From: Candidatus Nitrosocosmicus sp.
GTDB lineage: Archaea > Thermoproteota > Nitrososphaeria > Nitrososphaerales > Nitrososphaeraceae
NCBI GenBank assembly: GCA_029194465.1
Contig: JARFXS010000004.1
Coordinates: 20,118-84,117 of the forward strand
Length of the DNA stretch: 64,000 bases
Direction: 5' to 3'
Below are positions 36,243-45,520 of this stretch, piece after piece. The translations under genes were made by a program, and so were the position numbers. The notes beneath the pieces were generated by a model. That model worked only from the letters and a program-made list of their open reading frames with translations. It searched no databases and was not told the DNA's origin. How positions within the stretch are numbered: the stretch's first letter is position 1; every line of letters starts with the position of its first letter.

Positions 36243-37582
36243 TTATTTACCTATTTCATCAATATCGCCCATGTACTTTTTCAAAGCTTCCGGAACTATG
36301 ATTGTCCCCTCAACGGTCTGATAATTTTCCAGGATAGCTACTAGGGCTCTCTGAATTGCTACAAGAGTACTATTTAGTGTATGAACTAATGATGTTTCAT
36401 CGTTAGGATTGTTTCTATACCTTATCCTTAGACTTCTTGCTTGATAATCGGTGCAATTTGAACACGAGCATATCTCTCTATAAGAATTTTGAGCGGGAAA
36501 CCATGCTTCTATGTCGTAAGTCTTTGCAGACACCTTTCCGAGATCTCAGAGCACAAAATTATTGTCCGAAATGGAATCTCTAGCATTTCATAAAATTTTT
36601 CAGTAATTTTTAACAGTCTTTCGTGTTCCTTCCAAGATTCTTCTGGTTTGCAAAAGACGAATTGTTCTACCTTTTCAAACTGATGTACCCTAAAAAGTCC
36701 TTTCATATCTTTGCCATGTGCACCTGCCTCCTTCCTAAAGCAAGTACTAATCCCACCATATCGGATAGGAAGATTTTTCCCATTCAGTATTTCATTCATG
36801 TGCATTGATGCTAGGGGATGTTCTGACGTGCCTATCATATACAAGTCTTCATTTTCTATTTTGTAAATGGTTTCCTCAAAATCGCTCAAGATGACTGCTC
36901 CTTCCATTGCGTCTCTTCTGATCATGAAAGGAGGTTGCACTACTGTATATCCCTCTTTAATCAGATAATCTATTGCAAAGTTAGCTAGTGCCATGCTTAG
37001 CTTGACCATTTCATTTTTTAAGAAATAAAAACGGGATCCTGAAATTTTTCCTGCCCGTTCTAAATCGACCAGACCCAGTCCATCCGTAAGGTCTATATGA
37101 TTTTTAATTTGTAAAATCCCTGGAACTTCCTTATTGACTATGATTTCTTTCTCTGATTTTTCATTTCCATCAGTAGGCTTTTTAATTACCTTTAGCTTGC
37201 CGTTATACTCTCTTGTTATTTTATTGTCATTTTCATCTTTACCCAATGGCACAGTTTCGTGAAAGAAATTTGGTAAGCTACGAATGTACTTTAAGAATGA
37301 TTCTTCATTTATTCTACTTTCTTCTTCCAGTCTGCTTATCTCCATACCTATCTCACCCATTTCATGGATTTTCGAAGATACATCCTCTTTTCTCTTCTTC
37401 CTTTCTGATATCTCCTTAGACAGTACATTTTTCTGATGTTTTACATGTTGTAATTCAACTATCAAATCCCGTCTTTGTTTGTCTGCATTGAATAGTGCAT
37501 CCAGGGGAAAATCCATATTTCTATTGACTAGCATTTCCTTTACTAATCCCTGATTTTCTTTTATGATCTTTGGATCAATCAA
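36243..37582 (-). CDS. serS: Seryl-tRNA synthetase, frameshifted
   Basis: Two overlapping frames together give a full class II SerRS of about 440 residues. The N-terminal coiled-coil arm covers about 30-115 (QRRDLIVELQHVKHQKNVLS). Motif 2 is FRKEAGAHGKDMKGLFRVHQ, and the second frame gives SAKTYDIEAWFPAQNSYREI with the motif 3 region. The first frame reaches TIILCSEISERCLQ and stops. Adding one G (TCTGAGATCTC to TCTGGAGATCTC, near 36547) gives the expected CSGDLGKVSAKTYDIE. The enzyme charges tRNA-Ser and is essential, so a sequence error is a strong possibility. It overlaps pcc1 by 8 bases in the rps15-recJ-pcc1-serS operon. Confidence 0.9.
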
Positions 37583-37853
37583 TTTTGGTCACTTCTTTGA
37601 TAATTGCAATATGCTCCATGATCTCTTCAATTGTGTTTATGAGCGTATTAATATTATTTTTCTTTCCATTATTATCTCTGAATCCTACTTTCAACAAAAA
37701 CTGTGTTCTGTTCGTCTGGACTTCCATTTCCAGCCCCTCGGGAAATTCTTTGTTATCGGGATTTAGAGTCTTGAAAATGGTTTGTACATCTTTTTCGTCT
37801 TTACATTCTATTACTATTTTTGTATCAATACAAATATCAGGATCTTTTTGCAT
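37575..37853 (-). CDS. pcc1: KEOPS complex subunit Pcc1
   Basis: 92 residues of the CTAG/Pcc1 family: two strands and two helices, with ICIDTKIVIECKDEKDVQTI near the start and INTLINTIEEIMEHIAII at the end. Pcc1 dimerises and bridges KEOPS, which makes N6-threonylcarbamoyladenosine on ANN-decoding tRNAs. Its position between recJ (17-base overlap) and serS (8-base overlap) matches the conserved archaeal translation operon. Confidence 0.85.
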   Translation of the reverse strand: MQKDPDICIDTKIVIECKDEKDVQTIFKTLNPDNKEFPEGLEMEVQTNRTQFLLKVGFRDNNGKKNNINTLINTIEEIMEHIAIIKEVTKID

Positions 37854-39363
37854 CCAAAACTATTTTTTTAATATTCGATAAAAAGACTTCTAAATTAACT
37901 ATGGGAACTCTGATCTCTATCTTGTCAGCAATGTCTACTATAACACTAGTTGTTGAACTGGCTCTAATATTATTACTATTCAAACCGCCATCGATTTCGG
38001 CAAGATCATAAAACTTTTCCTTTATTTTAACAAAGTTCACCTTTGCTAGCTTGGGTTTTATTAAAGTATATTTGTATTCTTCATCACTCTCCGTTGACAG
38101 GATTCTAAGACAAATCAATCTATCTGCAAATGAAACGGATTTTTCGAGGATTGAAGTGAATAGATCAATATTTTTTTCATCCAAAATTCCCTCCGCATTA
38201 ATGTAAATGGTTTCCTTGTCATCGAAGAATCTCCACTTTTCATCAAATATCTTATTACTTACATTTTTTATGAGATTGTCATGATCTATAGATTGATTCG
38301 TTATCTGTTTCATTGCGTCGTCTCTGTCACCGAGGCAAATGGATAATCCAAGTCCAAAAGTATGATTTCTTACACACAAGTCTAGAGCTTTAGAAAATGA
38401 CCTAATATTTTTTAAGATACTACCTGGTTCTTCGTTTGTCAAGGTGTAGTTATACCCAAACAACAAGTCTCGATTTCTTTTTTTCATCTCTTTGATATTG
38501 TCATCGCTTTTGTTTTTGTGATGACCATCTTCTTCTATGTACTTTTCAACGGCATTGAATATTTTGTTGAAGTCTTCATCATCTAGCTCTTTCCATGTTC
38601 TAATCCTTTGATTATCCTTAATTTGAATGCCAGCCTTTTCTAATATCTTAATTGAATTTTCCTTATTCCATGTAATCCCTTTGATAAAATGGGCTGTATT
38701 ATTTCCCATGGCGTCTACAACTGGTGTAGTTTCACCTGCTCCAAAGTTAAGTCCCTTCTTTCTCTCGATTAAGTGGATGTCCAGTGCAGATTGTAAGATT
38801 TCTTTGAGTTCAGTCTCATCATTATTGTTAAAATCAATGTTCTTTGAAAATGCAGCTACGATAGGTAAAAAAGAACTATTAATTATCTTTCTATCAAAGT
38901 TTTTGGCTATTAGATATGTCAAACTGGACGAAGTATGTTTTGTTTCTTTGTCATTATCTCTCTGCCATACCAACGAATTCACAAAGGTTACAGTTTTATC
39001 TTTTTCTATAATTTGATCCAAATTGCATGAATCTGAATTAACAAATAAGTAATAGCTTTCTTGGATGGAGTTGGCTATAAGATCAAAGAGGTTTGAATCA
39101 AAATCTACAAAAATATAAAAATCATGTTTCTCATCGACCACCTTCATCAATTCTTTTTTAATTTCTTCAAATTTTGATGAATTAAAACATCTGATTGTCG
39201 TATTTCCGTTCGAATTATGAATGGAACTTAGTAAGATGGCACTTCCTACTAGGCCATCTACGGTTGAATTAGAAAGAATAAAAATATCTTTACGGTGTTC
39301 TATTTGATTTAATAATTTTTGACTTGCTGTATTTAATATATGATCACGATCAGAATATCGCAT
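37837..39363 (-). CDS. DHH-family RecJ/Cdc45-like protein
   Basis: 508 residues. The N-terminal DHH domain is seen as strands IFILSNSTVDGLVGSAILLS and FYIFVDFDSNLFDLIAN; where active RecJ has DxDG, this has STVDG, and no DHH triad is found. A DHHA1-type C-terminal domain follows (SSTTSVIVDIADKIEIRVPI near the end). Archaeal homologues called GAN or RecJ-like associate with GINS and are Cdc45 counterparts. The loss of acidic ligands suggests a structural CMG role rather than nuclease activity (inference). Cotranscribed with rps15 upstream (3-base gap) and pcc1 downstream. Confidence 0.85.
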   Translation of the reverse strand: MRYSDRDHILNTASQKLLNQIEHRKDIFILSNSTVDGLVGSAILLSSIHNSNGNTTIRCFNSSKFEEIKKELMKVVDEKHDFYIFVDFDSNLFDLIANSIQESYYLFVNSDSCNLDQIIEKDKTVTFVNSLVWQRDNDKETKHTSSSLTYLIAKNFDRKIINSSFLPIVAAFSKNIDFNNNDETELKEILQSALDIHLIERKKGLNFGAGETTPVVDAMGNNTAHFIKGITWNKENSIKILEKAGIQIKDNQRIRTWKELDDEDFNKIFNAVEKYIEEDGHHKNKSDDNIKEMKKRNRDLLFGYNYTLTNEEPGSILKNIRSFSKALDLCVRNHTFGLGLSICLGDRDDAMKQITNQSIDHDNLIKNVSNKIFDEKWRFFDDKETIYINAEGILDEKNIDLFTSILEKSVSFADRLICLRILSTESDEEYKYTLIKPKLAKVNFVKIKEKFYDLAEIDGGLNSNNIRASSTTSVIVDIADKIEIRVPIVNLEVFLSNIKKIVLDAKRS

Positions 39364-39366
39364 TCT

Positions 39367-39813
39367 CTACTCTAGTTTAGCGATTACTGATGCATATTTC
39401 CAAGATTTAGTTACTTTGCCTGTTTTTTTATAATATCTGGATAATCTATGTATTTTAGATTCTATCAACTCCAATGACCTGACATTTCTCTTATCACTAT
39501 TGTGGACATTCAAGTGTTTTTGTAATCCCAAAGCCTTGCGTACCAGCCTTTCTAGATCTTCAGGCATTGCTCTCTGAATATCATTTTCCTGCATGATTTG
39601 AGTAATGGTTTTACCAATAATTGGTTTAACTAATGGGACGGCAAATTCGTCTCTTAACCTTAATCCTATTTCACTCGCGGTCATACCATCCTTTCCAAAC
39701 TCTACAATTTGTTTAATAATCTCTTGACTATCAATGGTCCAAGAGGGTGCATTTTTAGAAGTTGGTCTAATAGAATGTGATTTTCCATGTGTGTGGGCAT
39801 GAGTTCGCGCCAT
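39367..39813 (-). CDS. rps15: 30S ribosomal protein S15
   Basis: 148 residues, the archaeal/eukaryotic S15 (uS15) length, with an N-terminal His/Lys-rich extension (MARTHAHTHGKSHSIR) and the conserved SLELIESKIHRLSRYYK helix-turn near the C-terminus. It binds 16S rRNA in the central domain. First gene of the rps15-recJ-pcc1-serS operon; a short TATA-like TTATATAATT lies upstream, shared with the divergent zinc-ribbon membrane protein. Confidence 0.97.
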   Translation of the reverse strand: MARTHAHTHGKSHSIRPTSKNAPSWTIDSQEIIKQIVEFGKDGMTASEIGLRLRDEFAVPLVKPIIGKTITQIMQENDIQRAMPEDLERLVRKALGLQKHLNVHNSDKRNVRSLELIESKIHRLSRYYKKTGKVTKSWKYASVIAKLE

Positions 39814-39909
39814 TTTTCTCTGTCTTAATATGAAAATTTACATATCTTAAATGTTATCATTATTCTTTAACATAAAAGTTATATAATTCCTATCTGAGTA
39901 ATTTTTAAT

Positions 39910-40332
39910 ATGAACAAGGCATACTCAATGGTAGCGGCTTTTTCATTGGTAATTGGTTCTATACTATTATTACCAGTATTAAATATTGCATATGCTCAAT
40001 ATAGCGGTCAACCCGGTGCTGCAACTTTGGAAGAACAACTTACCTTGGCTAAAGAGAAAATTAGTAATGCTCAACAACAAGGTGCATATGGTTCTGGTAC
40101 TGCAATGTTTGGAACTAATTTGGATAGTACAGTGTTGATGATAATTGTAATAACTGTAGTTATTGGTGGAGTTGCTGCTGCATTCTTTGCTGCAGGTGGA
40201 ATGACTAGTAAGAAGAAACATGTGGCTGTTGCAGCTGATGGTACTTCTGTCAGTGGCAAATTCTGCACTCACTGTGGTAACCAAATAGGCGACGGACAAA
40301 AGTTCTGTGGAGCTTGCGGAACCAAAGTCTAA
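39910..40332 (+). CDS. Membrane-anchored zinc-ribbon protein
   Basis: 140 residues. A signal peptide or first TM at about 5-28 (ends NIAYAQY) is followed by a short Gln-rich helix, a second TM at about 76-94 (VLMIIVITVVIGGVAAAFFA) and a cytoplasmic zinc ribbon, CTHCGNQIGDGQKFCGACG. The ribbon is the same type as the zinc_ribbon_2 module found at membrane-protein termini. Divergent from rps15. Function unknown. Confidence 0.75.
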   Translation: MNKAYSMVAAFSLVIGSILLLPVLNIAYAQYSGQPGAATLEEQLTLAKEKISNAQQQGAYGSGTAMFGTNLDSTVLMIIVITVVIGGVAAAFFAAGGMTSKKKHVAVAADGTSVSGKFCTHCGNQIGDGQKFCGACGTKV

Positions 40333-40423
40333 TTTTTTTTGCTTAGACCATTCAACGGTTTTTATTGGAATTAAATGGGTAATTCTGGTAAAGTTTATAA
40401 GTCACCTTTTGTATTTATATCTT

Positions 40424-40933
40424 ATGAGTAAAGAAGTTAATACAACAAATTCAAATATCTCTACCAACGTAGAAAAAAAAGTAAATTCTTATATCAACCT
40501 CTCAGAACAATCAGCAGAAAAAACCCTTGATACTTTGCAAAATAACATGATAAAATCATTTGATGAATATGTTAAAATTCAACCACGATTTCTACAGTCT
40601 GTTTCTGATTTTCAACTTGAAGTGATTCAATCTTCAAAAGACGCTATTACTAAGACAATTACACATCAAAAAGATTTGATAAGGGAATATGTGAACGTAT
40701 CTCAATCACAGCCTAATGAAACATATCAACAACTCTTCAATAAAACCAATGAAAATGTGGATAACTTTGTAAAAGCAATCACCGCCAATAATCAATTTAA
40801 TTTTGATGCAATCGATACTACTCGTGAAAATGTAAAGCTATATAACAAGACATTAGATGCATATACCGAATATATCACAAACGCCTTTAATGCCTGGAAT
40901 GCTTTTATCAGGTCTTTTTATCAAAATAAATAA
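40424..40933 (+). CDS. Phasin-like coiled-coil protein
   Basis: 169 residues from the ATG at 40424, which follows TATA elements TTTATAAG (about 40394) and ATTTATATC; the longer upstream frame overlaps the previous gene and is rejected. The protein is almost wholly helical with no Cys or Trp cluster, rich in Asn, Gln and Thr, with regularly spaced hydrophobics (FLQSVSDFQLEVIQSSKDAI). Composition and length recall phasins and PhaE-like proteins that coat polyhydroxyalkanoate granules, known in some Nitrososphaerales. Inference from composition only. Confidence 0.6.
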   Translation: MSKEVNTTNSNISTNVEKKVNSYINLSEQSAEKTLDTLQNNMIKSFDEYVKIQPRFLQSVSDFQLEVIQSSKDAITKTITHQKDLIREYVNVSQSQPNETYQQLFNKTNENVDNFVKAITANNQFNFDAIDTTRENVKLYNKTLDAYTEYITNAFNAWNAFIRSFYQNK

Positions 40934-41511
40934 ACCTTTTTTTTACAACCCACTAGGTCATTTCTTAATTTTTTTTTTTGATGATTTTTGCAATATTAGA
41001 AAATTTATTTCGCTTTACAAAGCTTGAAGTAGGATATCATTTAGATATTTTATGTTTTTGATAAATTGAGCCAAAATTATTAGCATTTTTTGTCTGAAGA
41101 TTATCGAGAATATGAGACGTAATTCTGGTACTTGTCATCCAGGCAGGAATTCGTATTGATATCATAATTTATTAGATCCTAAGGTTTTCTAAAACAAACA
41201 TACGCGAGTGAAGACAAGTTTTTACAACCTTCGTGGAGACTAATAATCTGCTGATTCAAGATCATGGTAAGGGGCTAAATGATAAAGAAATTGTGACCAT
41301 TAAACATTTACTTTGAAATATTTCACCGCAAAACTTGATGCTAGATTGACCTTCAATGATTTTCTGAGAATCATAAAAGGATCGTAGACGACTTTTATTA
41401 CCATGTTAAAGTAAACATAAATAATTAGATTTACAAATTTGAAAACTGATGATTATTGTTTGACTTTAACACTTTTAACTTGTTTGTTAGTATGCTGTAC
41501 TTAGCGCTTTG
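40934..41511. other. Gene-poor interval
   Basis: About 580 AT-rich bases. Poly-T runs right behind the phasin-like gene (40940-40980) could terminate it. No gene seen; parts may be degraded coding DNA but no frame is convincing. Confidence 0.4.
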
Positions 41512-42455
41512 GTGCCTACGTGCAATAAATGTAATAGAAGACCAGTTGTGTTTAACCGGATTTACTCTGGGGAAGTTCTTTGTAAATCTTGTTTCATACA
41601 TTCAATTGAAAAGAAGACTTTGCACACCATTTCAAAATATTCCATGATTCATCATGGTCAACGGGTCGCTGTAGGAGTATCCGGCGGGAAAGATAGTCTA
41701 GTTCTTCTTTACATCTTGAAAAAATTTCAAAAAATAACAATAATGATATTATCGCAATCACAATCGATGAAGGAATTGAAGGCTACCGAGATGAATCTCT
41801 TACCATAGTTAAGGATTTTTGCAATAAACTACAGGTGCCTTTTAAGATTTTCAGCTATAAGGACCTTTTTGGTTCGAGTATGGATGAAGCAATTGTAAAA
41901 AGGCCGTCAAAAAAAGTCAGCTCCTGTTCCATTTGTGGAACATTTAGGAGAAGGGCATTAGATGTTGCAGCTCTTTCAATGCAATCAGACATTCTTGCAA
42001 CTGCACATAATTTAGATGATCACCTTCAAACATTCATGATAAATTTGTTTTCTGGTGATGTTGGGAGAATTGGTTGGATGTATCCTCAACCCATAACTTA
42101 TCAAAATGGATTAAAGAAAATTAAGCCACTTGTTGAGTTATATGAGAATGAAATAGTATTTTACGCCTTCCATATGGGCATTGAATTTCAGGCAGATGAA
42201 TGTCCTTATATGAACGAAAGCATCCGTAGCGACTTTCGAGTGTTTTTCAATGATCTGGAAAAAATCCACCCGGGCATTAAATACAATTGTTTCAATTCCA
42301 TGAACAAACTATCTAAAATAGTAAAAAATTCTGATAATGATAAGCAGATCAAAAATGCTTGTCTAAATTGTGGTGGAATCTCGACCGACGAAATTTGTTC
42401 CGTTTGCAAAACCGTATTAATGTTGGATATGAATAAAAAAAAACTACCGAACTAG
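41512..42455 (+). CDS. tRNA 2-thiolation protein (NcsA/TtuA-type), frameshifted
   Basis: About 314 residues over two frames. The N-terminal zinc fingers are CNKCNRRP and CKSC; the PP-loop ATPase motif is VSGGKDSL near residue 60; the catalytic Cys region is CSICGTFRRRALDV; a C-terminal CLNCGG..CSVCK ribbon closes it. This ATP-dependent enzyme thiolates U34 (or U54) of tRNA. Frame 1 ends in junk after KKFQK; the other frame resumes NNNDIIAITIDEGIEGYRDE. One extra A in the A6 run at 41729-41734 restores it. Start GTG 41512 (a TTG sits just before). Convergent with the next zinc-ribbon gene. Confidence 0.88.
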
Positions 42456-42661
42456 TGATCGTTCTTCTTATCTTTTTTAGACGATTGCCACCAATCTAGA
42501 TAGTCGTCGCTTCTATTCTTCCGATCAACCGTATTTATTTTCTCATGCAATTCTTCGAATTTCTCTCTTGGAGCATAAAGACCACAACCCCTACAAATAA
42601 AATTCTTAGTAATTGTATCAAAATTCAAGCTACCTCCACATTCGGGACAAAATTTGACCAA
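42452..42661 (-). CDS. Small zinc-ribbon protein (69 aa)
   Basis: 69 residues with CPECGG near residue 5 and CRGCGL near residue 23, a complete four-Cys zinc ribbon of the RPB9/TFS N-terminal kind, then a basic helical tail (SSKKDKKNDH). The start is TTG, with a TATAAATC element about 25 nt upstream. It ends tail-to-tail with the tRNA thiolase, overlapping four bases. Role unknown; transcription- or RNA-binding is possible. Confidence 0.75.
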   Translation of the reverse strand: MVKFCPECGGSLNFDTITKNFICRGCGLYAPREKFEELHEKINTVDRKNRSDDYLDWWQSSKKDKKNDH

Positions 42662-42880
42662 TATAATAACTTGTAAAGATTTATACTAAAATGTTTTGGA
42701 TTAATATTCAATTCACATTATGATGACGTGGATATTCTTCACTGAATAATAATTCAATAAAGGCGGCTCTTTGCAGTTTGAACTACGACCTTAAATCTAT
42801 CAGATTAAACCAAACCAGTATTTATCATCATAGGTATTCAACCTCAAATTAGTTTCTCACACGAATTGTATTTACCTCTC

Positions 42881-42956
42881 GTCCCGGCATATGGACTTTT
42901 ATCTTCATTCCATTCTAAAATGGTCCGTTCGCCCATCGAAAGCCATATGCCGAGAC
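42881..42956 (-). ncRNA. Candidate structured small RNA
   Basis: On the minus strand GTCTCGGCATATGG at the 5-prime end pairs with CCATATGCCGGGAC 48 bases later over 14 bp (one G-U). Inside, CCATT and AATGG form a second small hairpin, and single-stranded parts include CTTTCGATGGGCGAACGGA. A TATA element is centred 25 nt upstream of the first base. No open frame covers it and it lies 220 nt before the zinc-ribbon gene. It does not match C/D or H/ACA box layout by eye. Structure is seen; being transcribed is inferred. Confidence 0.5.
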
Positions 42957-42976
42957 ACATTAGTTGAAAAGTATAG

Positions 42977-42985
42977 ATTATATAG
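42977..42985 (-). promoter_or_regulatory. TATA element of candidate small RNA
   Basis: CTATATAAT on the minus strand, centre at about 42981, 25 nt before the 5-prime end of the predicted stem and just behind the DUF126 stop codon. Confidence 0.4.
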
Positions 42986-42992
42986 ATTTTCT

Positions 42993-43430
42993 CTAATAGA
43001 TAATAATCTTCCCTTCTTCTGTATCTAAAGTGATTTCCATTTCCTTGTTCGTACCTGACATTTCAATACAATTGACCAAATCATTATACCTTTGGCTGTC
43101 GATAAAAGCTAATGGTATATTTGAAATCGCACAACCTGATGCAGTAGTAATATCCACGTTGTTAGTACAAATTATGCCATTAGGCGCTACATTGTTGCTC
43201 TTTAGAGAATAAATTGTATATGCTCCTACACTACTACCAATTGAATTAGGAAAAACGAGGATTTTTCCCTTTAAATTTTGTCTTTTAAAACCGTTACTAG
43301 TACGTGTTATTTCTCCTGATTGGGTATTAACCATTCCAAGAAAATTTATGGGTTTTCTTGACAACAATAAATTGCCTTTAGCTCTCCCTCCAACTATCTT
43401 TTTACATTTTATTTCCAGATCAAATCTCAA
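42993..43430 (-). CDS. Aconitase-X swivelling domain (DUF126), small subunit
   Basis: 145 residues of the DUF126 swivelling domain: a conserved LKGKILVFPNSIGSSVGAYT segment with the SSVGAYTIYSL motif, a second GIICTNNVDITTASGCAISN segment, and a terminal strand. In archaea this is the small subunit of phosphomevalonate dehydratase, which makes trans-anhydromevalonate 5-phosphate. It is 32 bases downstream of the large subunit on the same strand, as expected for an operon. The role in isoprenoid synthesis is established for the family; here it is inferred. Confidence 0.88.
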   Translation of the reverse strand: MRFDLEIKCKKIVGGRAKGNLLLSRKPINFLGMVNTQSGEITRTSNGFKRQNLKGKILVFPNSIGSSVGAYTIYSLKSNNVAPNGIICTNNVDITTASGCAISNIPLAFIDSQRYNDLVNCIEMSGTNKEMEITLDTEEGKIIIY

Positions 43431-43462
43431 CTCTATTACAATAAAAGTAATTCCAAGCTACT

Positions 43463-44623
43463 TTATACCGTATATCCTTTTATTATTGATTTAAGACTCT
43501 TTAAGGCTACTGAAACCTTGTTTGATGTTTTCATATAATATGATGCCTTAACGCTGTTAGTAATTATGCTATCGTAATTTTTCTTATTTATAAGCGGTGT
43601 TAAGCAGGTACACGCATCAGAAATAAATTCTACTCCTGATTTCTGTAATGAGTCGATGATTCCATATTGTTTAGCCTTGCAAAATACTGATTTTGGACAA
43701 AAGATCTTACAAGGTTTGGTGAATTTCTTCCCATCCATCAGTGTTTGAATTTTACTTATCTCTTCAAATCCAAGCTGCGGACTCCCAAATGTGATTAGTT
43801 GCCCATCCTCTGAGGTATCCAATTCATCTCTAGTTTCATTCATCTCCCTTTTTCCATAATTTATTTTTTCTAGTGATTTCGATGGTTTTTTGGGTTGAAA
43901 CATTCCGCAGGAACCCGAAGTTCCTATTCCCGCGGCAAGTGACTTTAGACTCCACATATCAGTATTTTCGGAGATATTACAAATGCCGGTACAACTCTTT
44001 TGAATTGTCTTTCCTGTAAAATATCCCAATAGTCCATAATCAAGTTCATTTTCTAAATCCGTCTCGTTAACTATTTCTACCATAGGTGATCTATTTTCAT
44101 CAATCCTCAAATCAGAATAAGGGGATTTTCCGGTTAGCGCGCTGGCTAGTGCACTCAAAGCGCTTTCTTTATTTGTAATAATGTTAAGGTGAGAATTTGC
44201 CAAAACAGCAGCACTGCTTTCAGCAAAACTAACCAACGATGCCCCTCCTGTGGTATAGGTAAAATTTCGTATGGAATACATGAAAAGGTAGGTGTGACTC
44301 CTATCTTTTCATATGCACTTGCTATTTCAAACTGTTTTTCAATGAATTCAGGTGATAATTCCGGTAGATTTTCTCTATCAAAAGCCATTGGATTAAGTGA
44401 AGTATTTACCATCACTTTCCCATCTTTGCTAATTTCTCTTAGAAATTCTAATCCACTATCTCCTATTGTATTATAGTTAACTCCTGAAACATGTGCCCAT
44501 TTGATGGTACAGCTTTTCTGCATCTGTTGCTTCTCCTATTGCTACTAATATTCTGTAAGCAGTAGAGGTAGCCTCACCATATTCCCCGGACAATCCTTTT
44601 TCCTCATCACGCGTAAGATGCAT
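43463..44623 (-). CDS. Aconitase-X large subunit (DUF521), two frameshifts
   Basis: About 385 residues over three frames. The first frame starts MHLTRDEEKGLSGEYGEATS and ends after EATDAEKL. The second reads KWAHVSGVNYNTIGDSGLEF to PTFSCIPYEI. The third reads VSFAESSAAVLANSHLNIIT through GIGTSGSCGMFQPKKPSKSL to the end, with Cys at CKAKQYG and the DACTCLTP motif likely binding the iron-sulfur cluster. The breaks are a deletion near 44513 and a G5-to-G4 loss at 44242-44245. It is the catalytic subunit of archaeal phosphomevalonate dehydratase with DUF126. Essential in archaea, so sequencing error must be considered. Confidence 0.85.
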
Positions 44624-45000
44624 CCTTGTTTCTTTAATGGCACAATATAATATTATTTTATCCTATTATTTGAAAACCTGTTTTTCGTTTAAACGATTCT
44701 ATCAATATCTCAATTTACCATATTGATATATAATAACAACAGCATTAGTAGACTTTGTCAAAGGTTTTCCAAGAATGTCGGCATGTAGTTTTGTCCCAAA
44801 TTACAATGAGGAATCATAGTTAGTTTTATTCAGGCATAATACGTTGGATATGACCACTCAATCTATTTATCTGAAAGTCAAAAAGCAATTGCTGATATAC
44901 TAAAGGACAACCGGAAATATTCATCTGTTGATTAACAATTGGCCAAAAAAATAATACGATCGATAATTAGTAAGAATAGTCTGTATCCAACTGCAAATTT
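44624..45000. other. Gene-poor interval
   Basis: About 380 AT-rich bases upstream of the aconitase-X large subunit. It should carry that operon promoter. No gene seen. Confidence 0.4.
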
Positions 45001-45100
45001 CTTTATTTTACTTTATTTTACTTTATTTTACTTTACTTTACTTTATTTTACTTTATTTTACTTTACTTTACTTTACTTTATTTTATTTTATTTTATTTTA
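45001..45100. repeat. Pentanucleotide tract, 20 units
   Basis: Exactly 100 bases made of twenty five-base units, CTTTA or TTTTA, with no interruption, ending in a run of TTTTA. A 64-codon frame that translates the tract (LYFTLFY repeats) is an artefact of the repeat. Confidence 0.95.
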
Positions 45101-45466
45101 TGCAAACATAGTAACGATACTAGTTTAGCATGACATGCCAAAACATGTTGATTGGGCGAGCAAATGTCAAAAAGATGATATGCGACCTTCAATCTTCAAA
45201 GATTTACTTTCTAAGATGTATTGGTGAATCTACGGTTAGAGCGGAGCACTGATGTCAACAGCAAAGCTAATTTTTGGGACAAAAGCTACATAGAAAGATC
45301 CTGCTATGTATCATTTGCCCATTTGGAAGGAATGATATCCCATATCTTATTGCTAAGAAAGCTATGATGACTTACCTGATTCCTATGACCTTCAATTGAG
45401 AGTGCGGGAAATTCAAGGATGGAGAGAATTGCCGACGTCAAAAAATAGTCTGACTATAAATCATCC
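45101..45466. other. Gene-poor interval
   Basis: About 370 bases with short coding-like fragments (HVDWASKCQKDDMRPSIFKD; LQLRVREIQGWRELP) but many stops. Possibly decayed coding DNA; nothing assignable. Confidence 0.35.
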
Positions 45467-45493
45467 CTTTTTTCTCCATCAAGGAGAAAAAAG
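45467..45493 (-). terminator. Hairpin behind asnS
   Basis: CTTTTTTCTCC and GGAGAAAAAAG pair over 11 bp around a 5-base loop, 28 bases past the asnS stop on the minus strand. Confidence 0.65.
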
Positions 45494-45520
45494 ATAGGAT
45501 TTATGATCGCAAATTTGTCA

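Noticed and set aside
44939..45133. LYFTLFYF-repeat protein
   Set aside because: Pure translation of the pentamer tract.
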